Positions 1 through 8,836 are shown, counted from the first letter of the stretch. The stretch: 54,632 bases of DNA from JAJTFA01 sp044351265 (GCA_044351265.1 JBILGC010000010.1:1-54632), one strand, 5' to 3'. Notes: generated from the letters alone by a model not told the origin. Translations and numbers: made by a program.

Positions 1-514
1 CAATGGATTTACGAGGTATCTGAATCAAAGAATTGAGTTGGTCGAAACAGATAAGGCTGCAAACAGACTAATCATTTGGAAAGTGGCAGAAAAGATGATT
101 GAAGATAATTTGATAATTGGAGTGGGTTATAGAAACTTCCCATATGAATTTCCCGCTTACCTAGATCAAACCAATTTAAATGCAGATGAATGGGAGAGAC
201 TTGGAGATAGACAATTTGTAGGTACACACAACGCCTTTCTTGAAACATGGAGCGAGCTTGGGCTTATCGGATTATTATTGTTCTATGGGTTTCAGTACCG
301 GTTAACACGTAAGTTATATCAAAATAAATCTAATGAAAGTCAACTCGCACTGATACTGCTTTTAGGTATCAATATCAATGCTCTATTCGGAGATTTGGCT
401 AATCTCAAATTCTTCTGGTTAATAGTTTCTTTTTGCATGGCACTTGTAATACATGCAGACAAAGATAAAAAATTGAAAAAAATATTTCATTTAAAAAAAC
501 ACGTAAACCCTTAA
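1..514 (+). CDS. O-antigen polymerase/ligase-like membrane protein, C-terminal part
   Basis: The reading frame is open to the left edge (frame starting at base 2), so this is the 3' end of a longer gene. A TTG at base 38 is internal and is unlikely to be the start. The visible part shows the pattern of Wzy_C/O-antigen ligase proteins: an R-x-x-I-W-K segment, an 'IIGVGYRNFPYEFP' stretch, and the typical HNAFLETWSELGLIG motif (near base 228) just before a hydrophobic helix. A second hydrophobic segment follows near the end (bases 350-460). Proteins of this family are multi-span inner-membrane enzymes that polymerise O-units or ligate glycans to lipid A core or to protein. The tail ends two bases before the next start, so it is probably co-transcribed with the asparagine synthetase-like gene. 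Polymerase versus ligase cannot be decided from this part. Confidence 0.75.
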   Translation, partial: NGFTRYLNQRIELVETDKAANRLIIWKVAEKMIEDNLIIGVGYRNFPYEFPAYLDQTNLNADEWERLGDRQFVGTHNAFLETWSELGLIGLLLFYGFQYRLTRKLYQNKSNESQLALILLLGININALFGDLANLKFFWLIVSFCMALVIHADKDKKLKKIFHLKKHVNP

Positions 515-516
515 AA

Positions 517-2361
517 ATGTGTGGCATTTCAGGAATTATTGAATTGTATAATCCAAAACCTTCGGATGAATTAATTACCCAGGTAGAAAAAATGCTTGAT
601 GAATTAAAGCATAGAGGCCCTGATGGAAGAGGAATAAAAATATACAATCATCAGGGCCACTCAGCAGTGTTAGGCCATCAGCGTCTATCTATTATTGACT
701 TGAGCCATGAGGCAGACCAACCTATGACTAGCAGTGATGATAATTTATGTATCATTTTTAATGGGGAAATATATAATTACATAGAACTTAGGCAGGAACT
801 ATCTTCAAGTTATCACTTTTGTACAAAGTCAGACACGGAAGTTATTCTTGCTGCATATAAGCGCTGGGGAGCACAGATGTTAGAAAAACTTGAAGGGATG
901 TATGCTTTCCTCATTTATGAAAAAGAATCAGGTAATTTTTGGGGCGCAAGAGACCCCTTTGGTATTAAACCCTTTTACTACCAACTTTCAAAAGATATTT
1001 TCAGATTTGCGTCCGAACCGTCAGCCTTATGGAAAACCATGCCAAGAAAGCCAAGTGTAAATACACAAATTGTAGCAGACTATCTCTTGTTCGGATTCAC
1101 AGAGCACACAAATAATACCTTTTTTCATGATATCATGGCATTAACAGGTGGTCATTCCATTGGCGGAAAAGTTGGTAATCCCAATAGTATCCGAATAAAA
1201 AAATGGTGGAGACCCGAAAGTGTTGATGTTTCTGATGAACCGGAAAATCAGGTTTTTGATTGTATCAGTGAAAGTGTAAAAATTCATCTCAGATCAGACG
1301 TGCCTATTGGTGGTTGTCTATCTGGTGGTATTGACTCCGGCAGTATTAACTATATAGCGTCCAAGATACTTAGAAAGGAAAAGAAAATTTTCAACTCAAT
1401 TACATTTACCGAAAGGGGATTTGAAGATGATGAAAGTGTCCAAGCAGCCTCTATTGCGAGATACACTGGGTCAACTCAACATTTAGTGCATGTAAATATT
1501 CTTGAGCTTGAGCAAGAATTAGGCCAACTAACACTAGCAATGGGAGAACCGTATAATACCCTATCCATGTATGCACAGTTTAAAATATTCCAACAAGCAC
1601 AAAAGTTAGGCCTCAAAGTAATGCTAGACGGTCAGGGTGGTGATGAAGTATTCGGTGGTTATCCTAGAGTTGCTGCATTAGTATTTAAAAACTATTTAGC
1701 CCGATTTCGTTTCAGAAGCGCATTAAATGAATTAAGAGGGTTCCGTCAAAATGCTTCCTTAGGTGCAAAAGAAGTCCTTGGGCTGAATTTTTTATTTACA
1801 AATACCAGATATATGGAACAACGGGCCATGAGGCGAATGAAGGGGTTGGTATCCGAGGAATTGCTAAGTCAATTCAACAAGGAGGTATCCACGGAGTATT
1901 TTGGACATAAAAACTTTGAAAAAGCACAATTTATGGAACTCACCAAGTACATTATACCACGCTTGCTTCGCTATGAAGATAGAAACTCCATGTTCTTTGG
2001 CGTTGAGTCAAGAGTTCCAATGCTTTCCCGTTCAGTTGTAAATTTGGGTTTGTCATTACCTCCAAATGATAAGGTAAGAAGAGGTTGGACTAAATATATG
2101 TTGCGAAAAGCGTTTTCCCCCTATTTACCACATGAAATTATTTGGCAGACAAAAAAAAGAGGATTCGATATACCTCAACAAAAATGGATGAATTCAATTA
2201 ACCAATATCTCATCAAAGAAATGAATGAAAGTGCTCCTCACAATCGTTATATTGACATCTCAAAATTGATACAAAACATGCAACACAATTCAAATTCAGA
2301 AAATGTATGGCGAGCTATCTCACTTCAATTATGGTTATTAAAGAATAATTTATCAATCTAA
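517..2361 (+). CDS. asnB: Asparagine synthase (glutamine-hydrolysing)-like enzyme
   Basis: This 614-residue protein has both halves of class II glutamine-dependent asparagine synthetases. The N-terminus is MCGISGI, so Cys2 becomes the glutaminase nucleophile after Met removal. The amidotransferase motifs RGPDG, QRLSIIDLS, NGEIYNY and SDTE follow. The synthetase half carries the PP-loop LSGGIDSG (about residues 268-275), the DGQGGDEVFGGY motif, and YEDRNSM...VESRVPML. Family enzymes transfer ammonia from glutamine to an adenylated carboxylate in the cytoplasm. Inside polysaccharide loci, paralogues of this size often amidate a uronic acid sugar rather than aspartate, and the neighbours here make that a reasonable alternative. 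It starts two bases after the upstream Wzy-like gene and is followed by a glycosyltransferase after a two-base gap. Confidence 0.88.
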   Translation: MCGISGIIELYNPKPSDELITQVEKMLDELKHRGPDGRGIKIYNHQGHSAVLGHQRLSIIDLSHEADQPMTSSDDNLCIIFNGEIYNYIELRQELSSSYHFCTKSDTEVILAAYKRWGAQMLEKLEGMYAFLIYEKESGNFWGARDPFGIKPFYYQLSKDIFRFASEPSALWKTMPRKPSVNTQIVADYLLFGFTEHTNNTFFHDIMALTGGHSIGGKVGNPNSIRIKKWWRPESVDVSDEPENQVFDCISESVKIHLRSDVPIGGCLSGGIDSGSINYIASKILRKEKKIFNSITFTERGFEDDESVQAASIARYTGSTQHLVHVNILELEQELGQLTLAMGEPYNTLSMYAQFKIFQQAQKLGLKVMLDGQGGDEVFGGYPRVAALVFKNYLARFRFRSALNELRGFRQNASLGAKEVLGLNFLFTNTRYMEQRAMRRMKGLVSEELLSQFNKEVSTEYFGHKNFEKAQFMELTKYIIPRLLRYEDRNSMFFGVESRVPMLSRSVVNLGLSLPPNDKVRRGWTKYMLRKAFSPYLPHEIIWQTKKRGFDIPQQKWMNSINQYLIKEMNESAPHNRYIDISKLIQNMQHNSNSENVWRAISLQLWLLKNNLSI

Positions 2362-2363
2362 AA

Positions 2364-3518
2364 ATGATTTTAAATATTCATATATACCCTTCTGCATACA
2401 GTGCTCAAACGCGTATTATGAAAGAAGCGAAAAGCCTTTTAAAACTAGGTTTAGTAGACCGAATTATTTTAATTGGGATACTTGAAAAAGGACTTAAGAA
2501 GAAAGAAGAAATTTATCCGGGAATTGAAATGCATCGAATTAAACTGCGACTAAAGAACAGCATGTTAAAACCGATTCGATATCTTTCATTTTTAGAGTTC
2601 TTAATTAAAGCTTATTTTTACACACGAAAGATACCTTGCACTATAGTTAATGTGCATAGTATACATGTGTTACTAGTTGGGGTTTTGATGAAACGTAGAA
2701 GCAAGTGTAAACTTGTGTATGATACACATGAACTTGAAACTGAAGTTACGGGTTCTATAGGAGTTTTACGATTTCTAAGTAAATTTTTAGAACGTTATTG
2801 CATTCAATTCATAGATGAATTGATTGTGGTAAGCGAGTCAATCAGAAAATGGTATAAAGATACTTACAAGATCTCAAATATCACCACAATCTACAACGTA
2901 CCTATAAGGCCGGAATCAAACACTATCAATAGGATAGAGAGCGACTTGAGGTCGACTATCGGAGTTAATAAAGATAAGTTGTTATTCATCTATCAAGGAT
3001 TGCTTACCCGTGCGCGGGGCGTTGATGAGTTATTGGATGCCTTTTGCGGAGTTGGTGAAGAATTACATATAGTTTTTATGGGAAATGGCCCGCTTAAAAG
3101 CTTAATTCTAAATGCTGCGAACGAATATCCGAATATACACTACCACAAACCAGTTTCTTCAGATCAGGTGCTTAAGTATACAGGTGAAGCTGATATAGGG
3201 ATTCATATTATCCAAAATACATGCTTGAACCACTACTATTGTTTACCCAATAAAATATTCGAATATCTTATGGCAGGTATACCGTTCATTGTGAGCGACT
3301 TCCCTGAAATGTCTAAAGTTGTAGCAGATACGGGTGGGGGTTGGACCTGCAAACCAAATAAGAAAGAACTAATGAAAAAAATAAATAGCATTAGTCGTGA
3401 AGAGATTGATTTGAAAAAAGTTAATATTCAAATAAATCTTGAAAAATACGGTTGGCAAATAGAAGAACTTAAGTATATTGATATCTATGAACGCCTTAAA
3501 AAGAATGTACAAATCTAG
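2364..3518 (+). CDS. Glycosyltransferase, GT4-like
   Basis: The 384-residue protein has the two Rossmann-like halves of GT-B glycosyltransferases. The N-terminal half includes the YDTHELETE motif (about residue 118), common in Bacteroidota GT4 enzymes. The C-terminal half has 'IYQGLLTRARGVDELLDAF' (about residue 212) and the nucleotide-sugar binding segment PNKIFEYLMAGIPFI (about residue 294), with the E-x7-E-like glutamate in FEYL. The enzyme would add one sugar to the lipid-linked repeat unit on the cytoplasmic face. Its start lies two bases after the asparagine synthetase-like stop codon. Donor and acceptor cannot be inferred. Confidence 0.85.
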   Translation: MILNIHIYPSAYSAQTRIMKEAKSLLKLGLVDRIILIGILEKGLKKKEEIYPGIEMHRIKLRLKNSMLKPIRYLSFLEFLIKAYFYTRKIPCTIVNVHSIHVLLVGVLMKRRSKCKLVYDTHELETEVTGSIGVLRFLSKFLERYCIQFIDELIVVSESIRKWYKDTYKISNITTIYNVPIRPESNTINRIESDLRSTIGVNKDKLLFIYQGLLTRARGVDELLDAFCGVGEELHIVFMGNGPLKSLILNAANEYPNIHYHKPVSSDQVLKYTGEADIGIHIIQNTCLNHYYCLPNKIFEYLMAGIPFIVSDFPEMSKVVADTGGGWTCKPNKKELMKKINSISREEIDLKKVNIQINLEKYGWQIEELKYIDIYERLKKNVQI

Positions 3519-3855
3519 AATTTCTTTTTTGCTAACTCCAATTATCAACTTAACATTTGAATAATTTAGAGATATTTCAAGGTTAACAAATGACACCTAA
3601 AAGATTAAACTCATGTAAAATACTTATAAGTTGACTCCGATAGAAAGTATAGAGAGTTACCATGATATATTTGATGAATTACGACTAGAGTGGCTAAAAG
3701 TCTTTAACATAATATTTAGTGCTGATTTCAAAATTTTTTGAATTTTTATAGTTTATTCAATGCGATAAATGCAAATAATGCAAGAAGAAAATAGAACTCA
3801 TGCAGCATAACTTAAGCAATTAGTTTTTTGAAAAAAGATTGATAAAATATTAGTA
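3519..3855. other. AT-rich intergenic gap, possible gene remnant
   Basis: This 337-base gap separates the GT4 gene from hisH. It has no intact gene of plausible size. A + strand frame of about 35 codons (bases 3625-3741) reads '...ESYHDIFDELRLEWLKVFN...FSADFKIF' and then stops. This resembles the start of FemAB/GNAT-type acetyltransferases (FDELRxEW), but it is too short to be sure. The rest is AT-rich and could hold the promoter for the hisH operon. Confidence 0.3.
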
Positions 3856-4470
3856 ATGATTACAATTGTTGACTATGGTATGGGTAATCTAAGCTCTATT
3901 CAGAACATGCTTAATCGTATAGGGGAAGAAAGCCTTATTACTGATCGAGTTGAAGAACTGAGTAAGGCTGATAAAATTATTCTACCCGGAGTTGGTGCGT
4001 TTGATAGCGCTGTTCAGAGTATCCATAATAAAGGAATATGGGAAATTCTGAATCAAAAGGCTTTAACAGAACGAATACCTATTCTTGGCATATGTCTAGG
4101 TATGCAACTCTTTGCAAATAGCAGTGAGGAAGGAATTCAACAGGGACTTGGCTGGATTGATGCAGAAGTGAAAAGATTTAAATTTAATTCGTCTACAAAA
4201 CTTAAAATCCCCCACATGGGTTGGAATAATGTCTCTCCCATTGAACCTGAACATTCATTATTTAAAAAAGCCATGCCTCAACAGCGCTTTTATTTTGTGC
4301 ACGGTTATCATATTGTTTGCCAATCAAGAGTAGATTCAGTAGCCAGTGCACATTATGGGTATGAGTTTACGTGTGCTGTTGCCAAAAGAAATATTATGGG
4401 AGTTCAGTTCCACCCCGAAAAAAGTCATACATTTGGAATGAATCTACTTCGAAATTTTTGTTTGATATGA
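3856..4470 (+). CDS. hisH: HisH-type glutamine amidotransferase of a surface-sugar amidation system
   Basis: The 204-residue protein is a complete class I (triad) glutamine amidotransferase of the HisH family. The N-terminus is MITIVDYGMGNLSSI, the oxyanion/nucleophile motif is GICLGMQLF with Cys80, and the His-Glu pair is in QFHPEKS near residue 186. It hydrolyses glutamine and passes ammonia through a HisF partner. In histidine synthesis the product is imidazole glycerol phosphate. Here the gene sits in a polysaccharide locus next to a HisF paralogue lacking a catalytic Asp and a WbpG-like amidotransferase. The arrangement matches the HisH2-HisF2-WbpG system that makes acetamidino sugars in Pseudomonas O-antigens. 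Its stop overlaps the hisF start (ATGA), implying translational coupling. Confidence 0.9.
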   Translation: MITIVDYGMGNLSSIQNMLNRIGEESLITDRVEELSKADKIILPGVGAFDSAVQSIHNKGIWEILNQKALTERIPILGICLGMQLFANSSEEGIQQGLGWIDAEVKRFKFNSSTKLKIPHMGWNNVSPIEPEHSLFKKAMPQQRFYFVHGYHIVCQSRVDSVASAHYGYEFTCAVAKRNIMGVQFHPEKSHTFGMNLLRNFCLI

Positions 4471-5231
4471 CTCGTGCGAGGGTTATTCCTGTGCTGCTGC
4501 TGGATAATCAGGGTTTATATAAGACCATGAAATTCAGTGATGCCAAATATATAGGTGATCCCTTAAATGCTGTTAAAATTTTTAATGAAAAGCAATGTGA
4601 TGAATTGATCATATTGGATATCTCTGCTTCTAAAAAAAGAAAAAAACCCAACTTCAGTCTTATTAAAGAAATTGCATCAGAGTGCTTTATGCCATTGGCC
4701 TATGGAGGTGGAATAGAAACATTGCAGGATATTGAAATAACACTAAAATCAGGCGTTGAAAAAGTTATTTTAAACACTGCACTAATAGCAAATCCAAGTT
4801 TTCTTAAGGAAGCATCCAAGGCCTTTGCTTCTTCAACGTTGGTTGCATCTGTTGATATAAGAAAAAATCTATTGGGCAAACCATTGATTCACTCCCATGC
4901 AGGTTTAAAAATCAAATACGCTGACCCTCTTGAATTTTCTAAATATATTGAGGACCAAGGTGCAGGTGAAATCATGATAAACAGCATAGACCGGGATGGG
5001 CTGATGATTGGTTATGATTTGGATTTGATTAAAAAAATAAGTGCCGCAATTTCAATACCTCTTATAGCTGCAGGAGGCTGCAGAGATTTAGCAGATATTC
5101 ACATGCTATTTAATCTAACGAATGCCTCTGCTGCAGCAGCTGGAAGTTTTTTTGTTTTTCATGGAAAACATCGTGCAGTATTAATAAGTTATCCTTCACC
5201 TGAAGAAATAGATTTGATAAAAGTATTATGA
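4467..5231 (+). CDS. hisF: HisF paralogue (HisF2 type) for ammonia channelling to a sugar amidotransferase
   Basis: I chose the ATG at 4467, which overlaps the hisH stop as ATGA and gives 254 residues, the normal HisF length. A longer in-frame extension into hisH is not needed. The (beta-alpha)8 barrel is recognisable from RVIPVLLLDNQGLYKT, YIGDPLNAVKIFNE, AYGGGIE, INSIDRDG and PLIAAGGC. The first catalytic Asp of true HisF, in the IIPCLDV motif, is replaced by VIPVLLL. This substitution, and the ending FHGKHRAVLISYPS, are typical of polysaccharide-locus paralogues (WbuZ/HisF2) rather than the histidine enzyme. The likely role is to form the ammonia tunnel between HisH and the downstream WbpG-like protein. 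The gene overlaps the next one by ATGA. Confidence 0.9.
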   Translation: MTRARVIPVLLLDNQGLYKTMKFSDAKYIGDPLNAVKIFNEKQCDELIILDISASKKRKKPNFSLIKEIASECFMPLAYGGGIETLQDIEITLKSGVEKVILNTALIANPSFLKEASKAFASSTLVASVDIRKNLLGKPLIHSHAGLKIKYADPLEFSKYIEDQGAGEIMINSIDRDGLMIGYDLDLIKKISAAISIPLIAAGGCRDLADIHMLFNLTNASAAAAGSFFVFHGKHRAVLISYPSPEEIDLIKVL

Positions 5232-6355
5232 AAGAAAATAAATACAAAATTTGCAGTGAAACAATCATGGATACAACTGCAGATCCCGATATTGAATTTG
5301 ACGTAAACGGAGTAAGTAATTATGTTAAAGAATATAAACAACTCATTACGTCAAGGTTGCCTGAAAAGAGTTCAGCAAAAAATCAACTCGAAGAGGCAAT
5401 TTTAAAAATTAAAAAAGACGGAAAAGGGAAAGAATACGATTGTTTGATTGGAATAAGTGGTGGAGTAGATAGCACATATGTTGCCTTTCTTGTTAAGCAA
5501 CTTGGTCTTAGGCCTTTAGCAGTTCACATGGACAATGGTTGGAATAGCAAGCTAGCAGTATCGAATATTGAAAAGGCATTAAAAAGATTAAATATAGACC
5601 TGCATACAGAGGTGCTTGATTGGGAAGAATTTAAGTCAATTCAACTGGCATTTCTCAAAGCCTCTACTCCTGATGGCGAGATCCCGACCGATCATGCCAT
5701 ATACGCTGTAACAATGAGAACGGCTGCTAAGTATGGTATTAAATATATCATTTCAGGATCCAATATAAAGACAGAAGGCATTTTACCAAGAAGTTGGGCA
5801 AGGGGCCATTTGGATTGGAAATATATCAAGTCTGTATGCAGAATCCACGGAAATGGGGTTCCGGTTCATTTTCCGCATATCACCATGGTAAACGTATTTT
5901 ATTACCTTTATATTAAAGGAATAGAAAGCTTTCCAATCTTAAATTTTATTGAATACAATAAAACCAAGGCAATAGAAATTCTAAGTAAAGAACTTGGATG
6001 GGAATACTATGGAGGGAAACACTACGAATCAGTATATACTAGATTCTATCAGGGATATGTTCTACCTCGAAAGTTTAAAATAGATAAAAGAAGAGGGCAT
6101 TTGTCATCTTTAATCTGTTCAGGAGAGATCAGCAGAAAAGATGCATTGAAGGAAATATCAAACCCTCCTTACATTGACGAAGATTTAGCAAAACAGGATT
6201 TAGCCTTTGTAATAAAAAAACTAAATATCAGTATAGAGGAATTTAACAAGCTTATGCAATTACCGATTAAATCTATATACGATTATCCAAATAATTTCGA
6301 CTATTGGGAAAAGATCAGAAATATATATTGGAAAATTAAGAGAAAGATAAAATGA
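5228..6355 (+). CDS. wbpG: WbpG/PseA-like N-acetyl sugar amidotransferase
   Basis: The 375-residue protein matches the N-acetyl sugar amidotransferase family. It has a PP-loop ATPase motif SGGVDSTY (about residue 77), GSNIKTEGILP, LNFIEYNKTKAIEIL and GGKHYESVYTRFYQGYVLPRKF. In Pseudomonas, WbpG uses ammonia from HisH2-HisF2 to turn an N-acetyl group into an acetamidino group on a nucleotide-activated sugar. The start at 5228 overlaps the hisF stop (ATGA) and its own stop overlaps the next gene (ATGA), so the four genes form one unit. An oddity is that family members normally begin with two CxxC-like pairs. Here the N-terminus reads KICSET...NGVSNYV, so only one of the four cysteines is kept. 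Specific substrate unknown. Confidence 0.85.
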   Translation: MKENKYKICSETIMDTTADPDIEFDVNGVSNYVKEYKQLITSRLPEKSSAKNQLEEAILKIKKDGKGKEYDCLIGISGGVDSTYVAFLVKQLGLRPLAVHMDNGWNSKLAVSNIEKALKRLNIDLHTEVLDWEEFKSIQLAFLKASTPDGEIPTDHAIYAVTMRTAAKYGIKYIISGSNIKTEGILPRSWARGHLDWKYIKSVCRIHGNGVPVHFPHITMVNVFYYLYIKGIESFPILNFIEYNKTKAIEILSKELGWEYYGGKHYESVYTRFYQGYVLPRKFKIDKRRGHLSSLICSGEISRKDALKEISNPPYIDEDLAKQDLAFVIKKLNISIEEFNKLMQLPIKSIYDYPNNFDYWEKIRNIYWKIKRKIK

Positions 6356-6954
6356 TTGTCAGAAGAACCATTGATACAGACATTAACTCTTTAGCACAAG
6401 TTCATGTTAATGCTTTTAAAAACCATGTTAACTCCTTATTAGGAGAAAGGTATGCTAGAGCTTTTATAAGATGGTTTATGGAAAACGATAATTCTATCTG
6501 TCTAACATCAGAAATAGATGGAAAACAATTAGGATATGTATGTGGAACAGCATTAGGTTACAATCAAAAACTAAATACAGATTTGTTATGGATTGTTGTC
6601 AGGTGCTTTTTGTTGAAACCTTCTTTGTTTTTTAACACAGAATTGATGGCTATTGCGAAAGGGAAAGTTCAAATTTTACTGGGTAAAAAATCACTTTTGA
6701 AAGATGTAGTAAAAAATCCAATTGGAGCCGGTATTTCATTGGTGAGCATTTGTAGCGATGAGACTTCATCTTATAAAGGTATTGGTAAAGCTCTTATAGA
6801 TGAATTCGAAAGACACGCAAGGTTAAACGGCTTTAACTTCATGAGACTTTCTGTGAAATCAAAGAATGTAAAAGCAATTTCTTTTTATGAAAGAAATAAT
6901 TGGAAATTACTCCAAGACAAAAACAGTACTTTGTACTACTTTAAAAAACTTTAA
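6352..6954 (+). CDS. GNAT-family N-acetyltransferase
   Basis: The 200-residue protein has a GNAT fold. The N-terminus is MIVRRTIDTDINSLAQVHVNAF, the acetyl-CoA binding motif A is GIGKALIDEFERHA (about residue 143), and the C-terminal motif B is VKAISFYERNNWKLL. It is translationally coupled (ATGA) to the WbpG-like gene, so it probably acetylates an amino group on the same sugar. A PIG-L deacetylase pseudogene follows directly. A similar but broken GNAT remnant lies at 9129-9367. Exact substrate unknown. Confidence 0.82.
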   Translation: MIVRRTIDTDINSLAQVHVNAFKNHVNSLLGERYARAFIRWFMENDNSICLTSEIDGKQLGYVCGTALGYNQKLNTDLLWIVVRCFLLKPSLFFNTELMAIAKGKVQILLGKKSLLKDVVKNPIGAGISLVSICSDETSSYKGIGKALIDEFERHARLNGFNFMRLSVKSKNVKAISFYERNNWKLLQDKNSTLYYFKKL

Positions 6955-6956
6955 AT

Positions 6957-7408
6957 TTATTTTCTGAATTTAAAAAAGCACTCGTTTCTGCTCCGTATAC
7001 TGACGATGGAGAATTTAGCTGCGGGGGGACAATAAATAGAGTCTTTCAGGAAGGATGTGAGGTCTTTTACGCTGCATTATCGGGATTTGAGCAACAGGTA
7101 TTGCCTGCATACCAACATGAAATCCTCGTTCGATAGGTTAAGACAGCAACCAGTGTACCGGGGATAAAAGAGCATAACTTACAGTTATTCAATTATTAAG
7201 TAGGGACTTTCAACTATCATAGGTAAGAAATATTGGAGGTATAATAGAATTAGGAAACAGCATTCAACTAGTGTTAGTAGTAATTGAATCACTCAATGAC
7301 ATCCTTCAAAATCATTTCACAATCGCTAATGAAGGGGTTAGGGCATTTAAGAATAACAATATTTTTGCTATGAAATGTCGAAGATACATTATTATCTTGT
7401 GGATTTAG
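6957..7408 (+). pseudogene. PIG-L (LmbE-like) deacetylase pseudogene
   Basis: Directly after the GNAT gene, the + strand reads FKKALVSAPYTDDGEFSCGG (from 6969), then TINRVFQEGCEVFYAALSG. This is the N-terminal signature of PIG-L/LmbE zinc deacetylases, normally APHPDDxELxCGGTI, with the metal-binding His replaced by Tyr. In-frame stops occur at 7135 and 7198 and again from 7225, while family-like residues continue (VKTATSVPGIKEHNLQLFNY). After a frameshift near 7240, similarity resumes from 7244 as IELGNSIQLVLVVIESLNDI, then QNHFTIANEGVRAFKNNNIF, close to the family pattern NDIHQDHxTxxxEGxRAFK. The frame stops at 7406. Normal members are about 220-240 residues, so the C-terminal part is lost or unrecognisable. 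This would have been an N-deacetylase for the polysaccharide pathway. Confidence 0.8.
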
Positions 7409-7781
7409 CGGTAAGACTCTCAACTGAAGAATATCCGCAGAAAAGAGACATAGCTTTTTCACTGTTTGAACGTATTATTGGAAGATATAAGGATGTCTTA
7501 GTTACAACTAAAGATAAGCAAATAGTTATTCTCTCTTTTACTGAAATATTTGAGCACCTTCCTAAAATAAAACGATTAGAGTAGTTCAATCACAAAAAGT
7601 GGTAATTACCATTGAGTGCATTCTGGAAACAACTTTCATTCCTGCTTTTCTTAACGTGATAAAAGAACAAATCTTGGCAGAATGAATGAATCTATTGATA
7701 TTTTCTTCAAGGAAGTCGAAGCAATTCCTGACACTTCATCAGATAAGTCTCAATTAATTATATCTAGCATAAAAATTTAAG
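7409..7781. other. Degenerate stretch between PIG-L pseudogene and GT2 gene
   Basis: No intact gene is convincing here. A 69-codon open frame (7375-7584) overlaps the PIG-L remnant in another frame and has no recognisable domain. It looks like noise or part of a second decayed gene, with fragments such as 'RIIGRYKDVLVTTKDK'. The stretch is AT-rich and may contain the promoter of the following glycosyltransferase. Confidence 0.3.
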
Positions 7782-8726
7782 ATGGTCAATATTAGTGTAA
7801 TTATTCCAACACTTAACGAAGAGAAATACATCGGTGCACTTATTTCAAGCTTGATAAACACAAATACTTGTGAATTAGAAATATTCGTATGCGATGCAGG
7901 ATCAAGTGATCGAACAAGAGAAATTGTGCTAGCCTTTGAACATCCTAATGTTCATCTTAGGGATAATGCAAAGAAATATGTTTCCCACGCTTTTAATGAT
8001 ACCTTCCCGATTACTAAGGGAAAATATATAGCACTTCTTGGAGCCCATGCTTCTTATCCTGAGCACTATTTTGATTATGCGTTAACCTATTTGAATAAGG
8101 ATTGCGATGCTGTTGGAGGGCCACTTATTCAATTAGGGAAGAGCGAAACTGGAAAGGCGATAGCTGCAGCAATGAGCTCGAAGTTTGGAGTAGGAGGTAC
8201 GGAGTTCAGAACAGAGAAGAAGAAAATGTTCGTTGACAGCCTAGCATTTGCAGTTTATAAACGTGAAATATTCGAAAGTATTGGTTTATTAGATACCTCT
8301 CTCATCAGGAATCAGGATGATGAACTACATTATCGAATGAATGATCATCATTACAAAATATTGATGGTACCCGAAATGGAATGCTCTTACTTTGTGAGAA
8401 ACTCCTTGTATAAGTTATTCAGTCAGTATTTTCAATACGGATATTATAAACCTTTAGTTTTTGCGAGAGTAAAATCAGGCATTCGTATCCGCCACTTAGT
8501 TCCATCTGGTTTTGTCGCTTATATTATGATTTGTCCAATTTTACTTCTTTTTTCAATTTGGTTTATGATTCCAGTCCTAGCTTATTTCCTGCTGGCCGTT
8601 ACTTATTCTTTTAGAGTTTACCCAAGAAAACCCTTCCTTGCTTTTCTTTCTTTTTTAGCTCTTCATTTGAGTTACGGTTCGGGTTTTATTCTCGGTTTGA
8701 AAAACTATTTTTCTTACGGCAAGTAA
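7782..8726 (+). CDS. GT2 glycosyltransferase, ExoA-like, with C-terminal membrane segments
   Basis: The 314-residue protein has a GT-A family 2 catalytic domain: ISVIIPTLNEEKYI at the N-terminus, VCDAGSSDRTREIV (about residue 36), LGAHASYPEHY, and the acceptor-side NQDDELHYRM (about residue 176). Two hydrophobic helices (about residues 240-300) anchor it in the inner membrane. The pattern with VGG, FGVGG-EFR and a repeat of YFQYGYYKP is that of ExoA-like succinoglycan transferases. It would extend a lipid-linked glycan with a nucleotide sugar. It is intact, although it lies between two stretches of decayed genes. Confidence 0.87.
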   Translation: MVNISVIIPTLNEEKYIGALISSLINTNTCELEIFVCDAGSSDRTREIVLAFEHPNVHLRDNAKKYVSHAFNDTFPITKGKYIALLGAHASYPEHYFDYALTYLNKDCDAVGGPLIQLGKSETGKAIAAAMSSKFGVGGTEFRTEKKKMFVDSLAFAVYKREIFESIGLLDTSLIRNQDDELHYRMNDHHYKILMVPEMECSYFVRNSLYKLFSQYFQYGYYKPLVFARVKSGIRIRHLVPSGFVAYIMICPILLLFSIWFMIPVLAYFLLAVTYSFRVYPRKPFLAFLSFLALHLSYGSGFILGLKNYFSYGK

Positions 8727-8836
8727 AATCAACAACGCTACTTCTAACGATACGAAGAAAATAGCTCAATGTCATATCATATTGATGTATTTCCAGATTC
8801 ATAAAGTAGCAATTTGGATATAAACTTTATCTTAAA
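8727..8836. other. AT-rich gap after GT2 gene
   Basis: First part of a 705-base interval (8727-9431) without an intact gene. I see no recognisable coding, terminator hairpin or repeat in this part. The remainder of the interval holds two apparent gene remnants, listed separately. Confidence 0.3.

Noticed and set aside
3856..5231. hisH and hisF as histidine biosynthesis genes
   Set aside because: HisF lacks the first catalytic Asp, both are coupled to a WbpG-like amidotransferase and they lie in a glycan locus.
7375..7584. 69-codon open frame as a gene
   Set aside because: It overlaps the PIG-L pseudogene in another frame and shows no domain, signal peptide or convincing leader.
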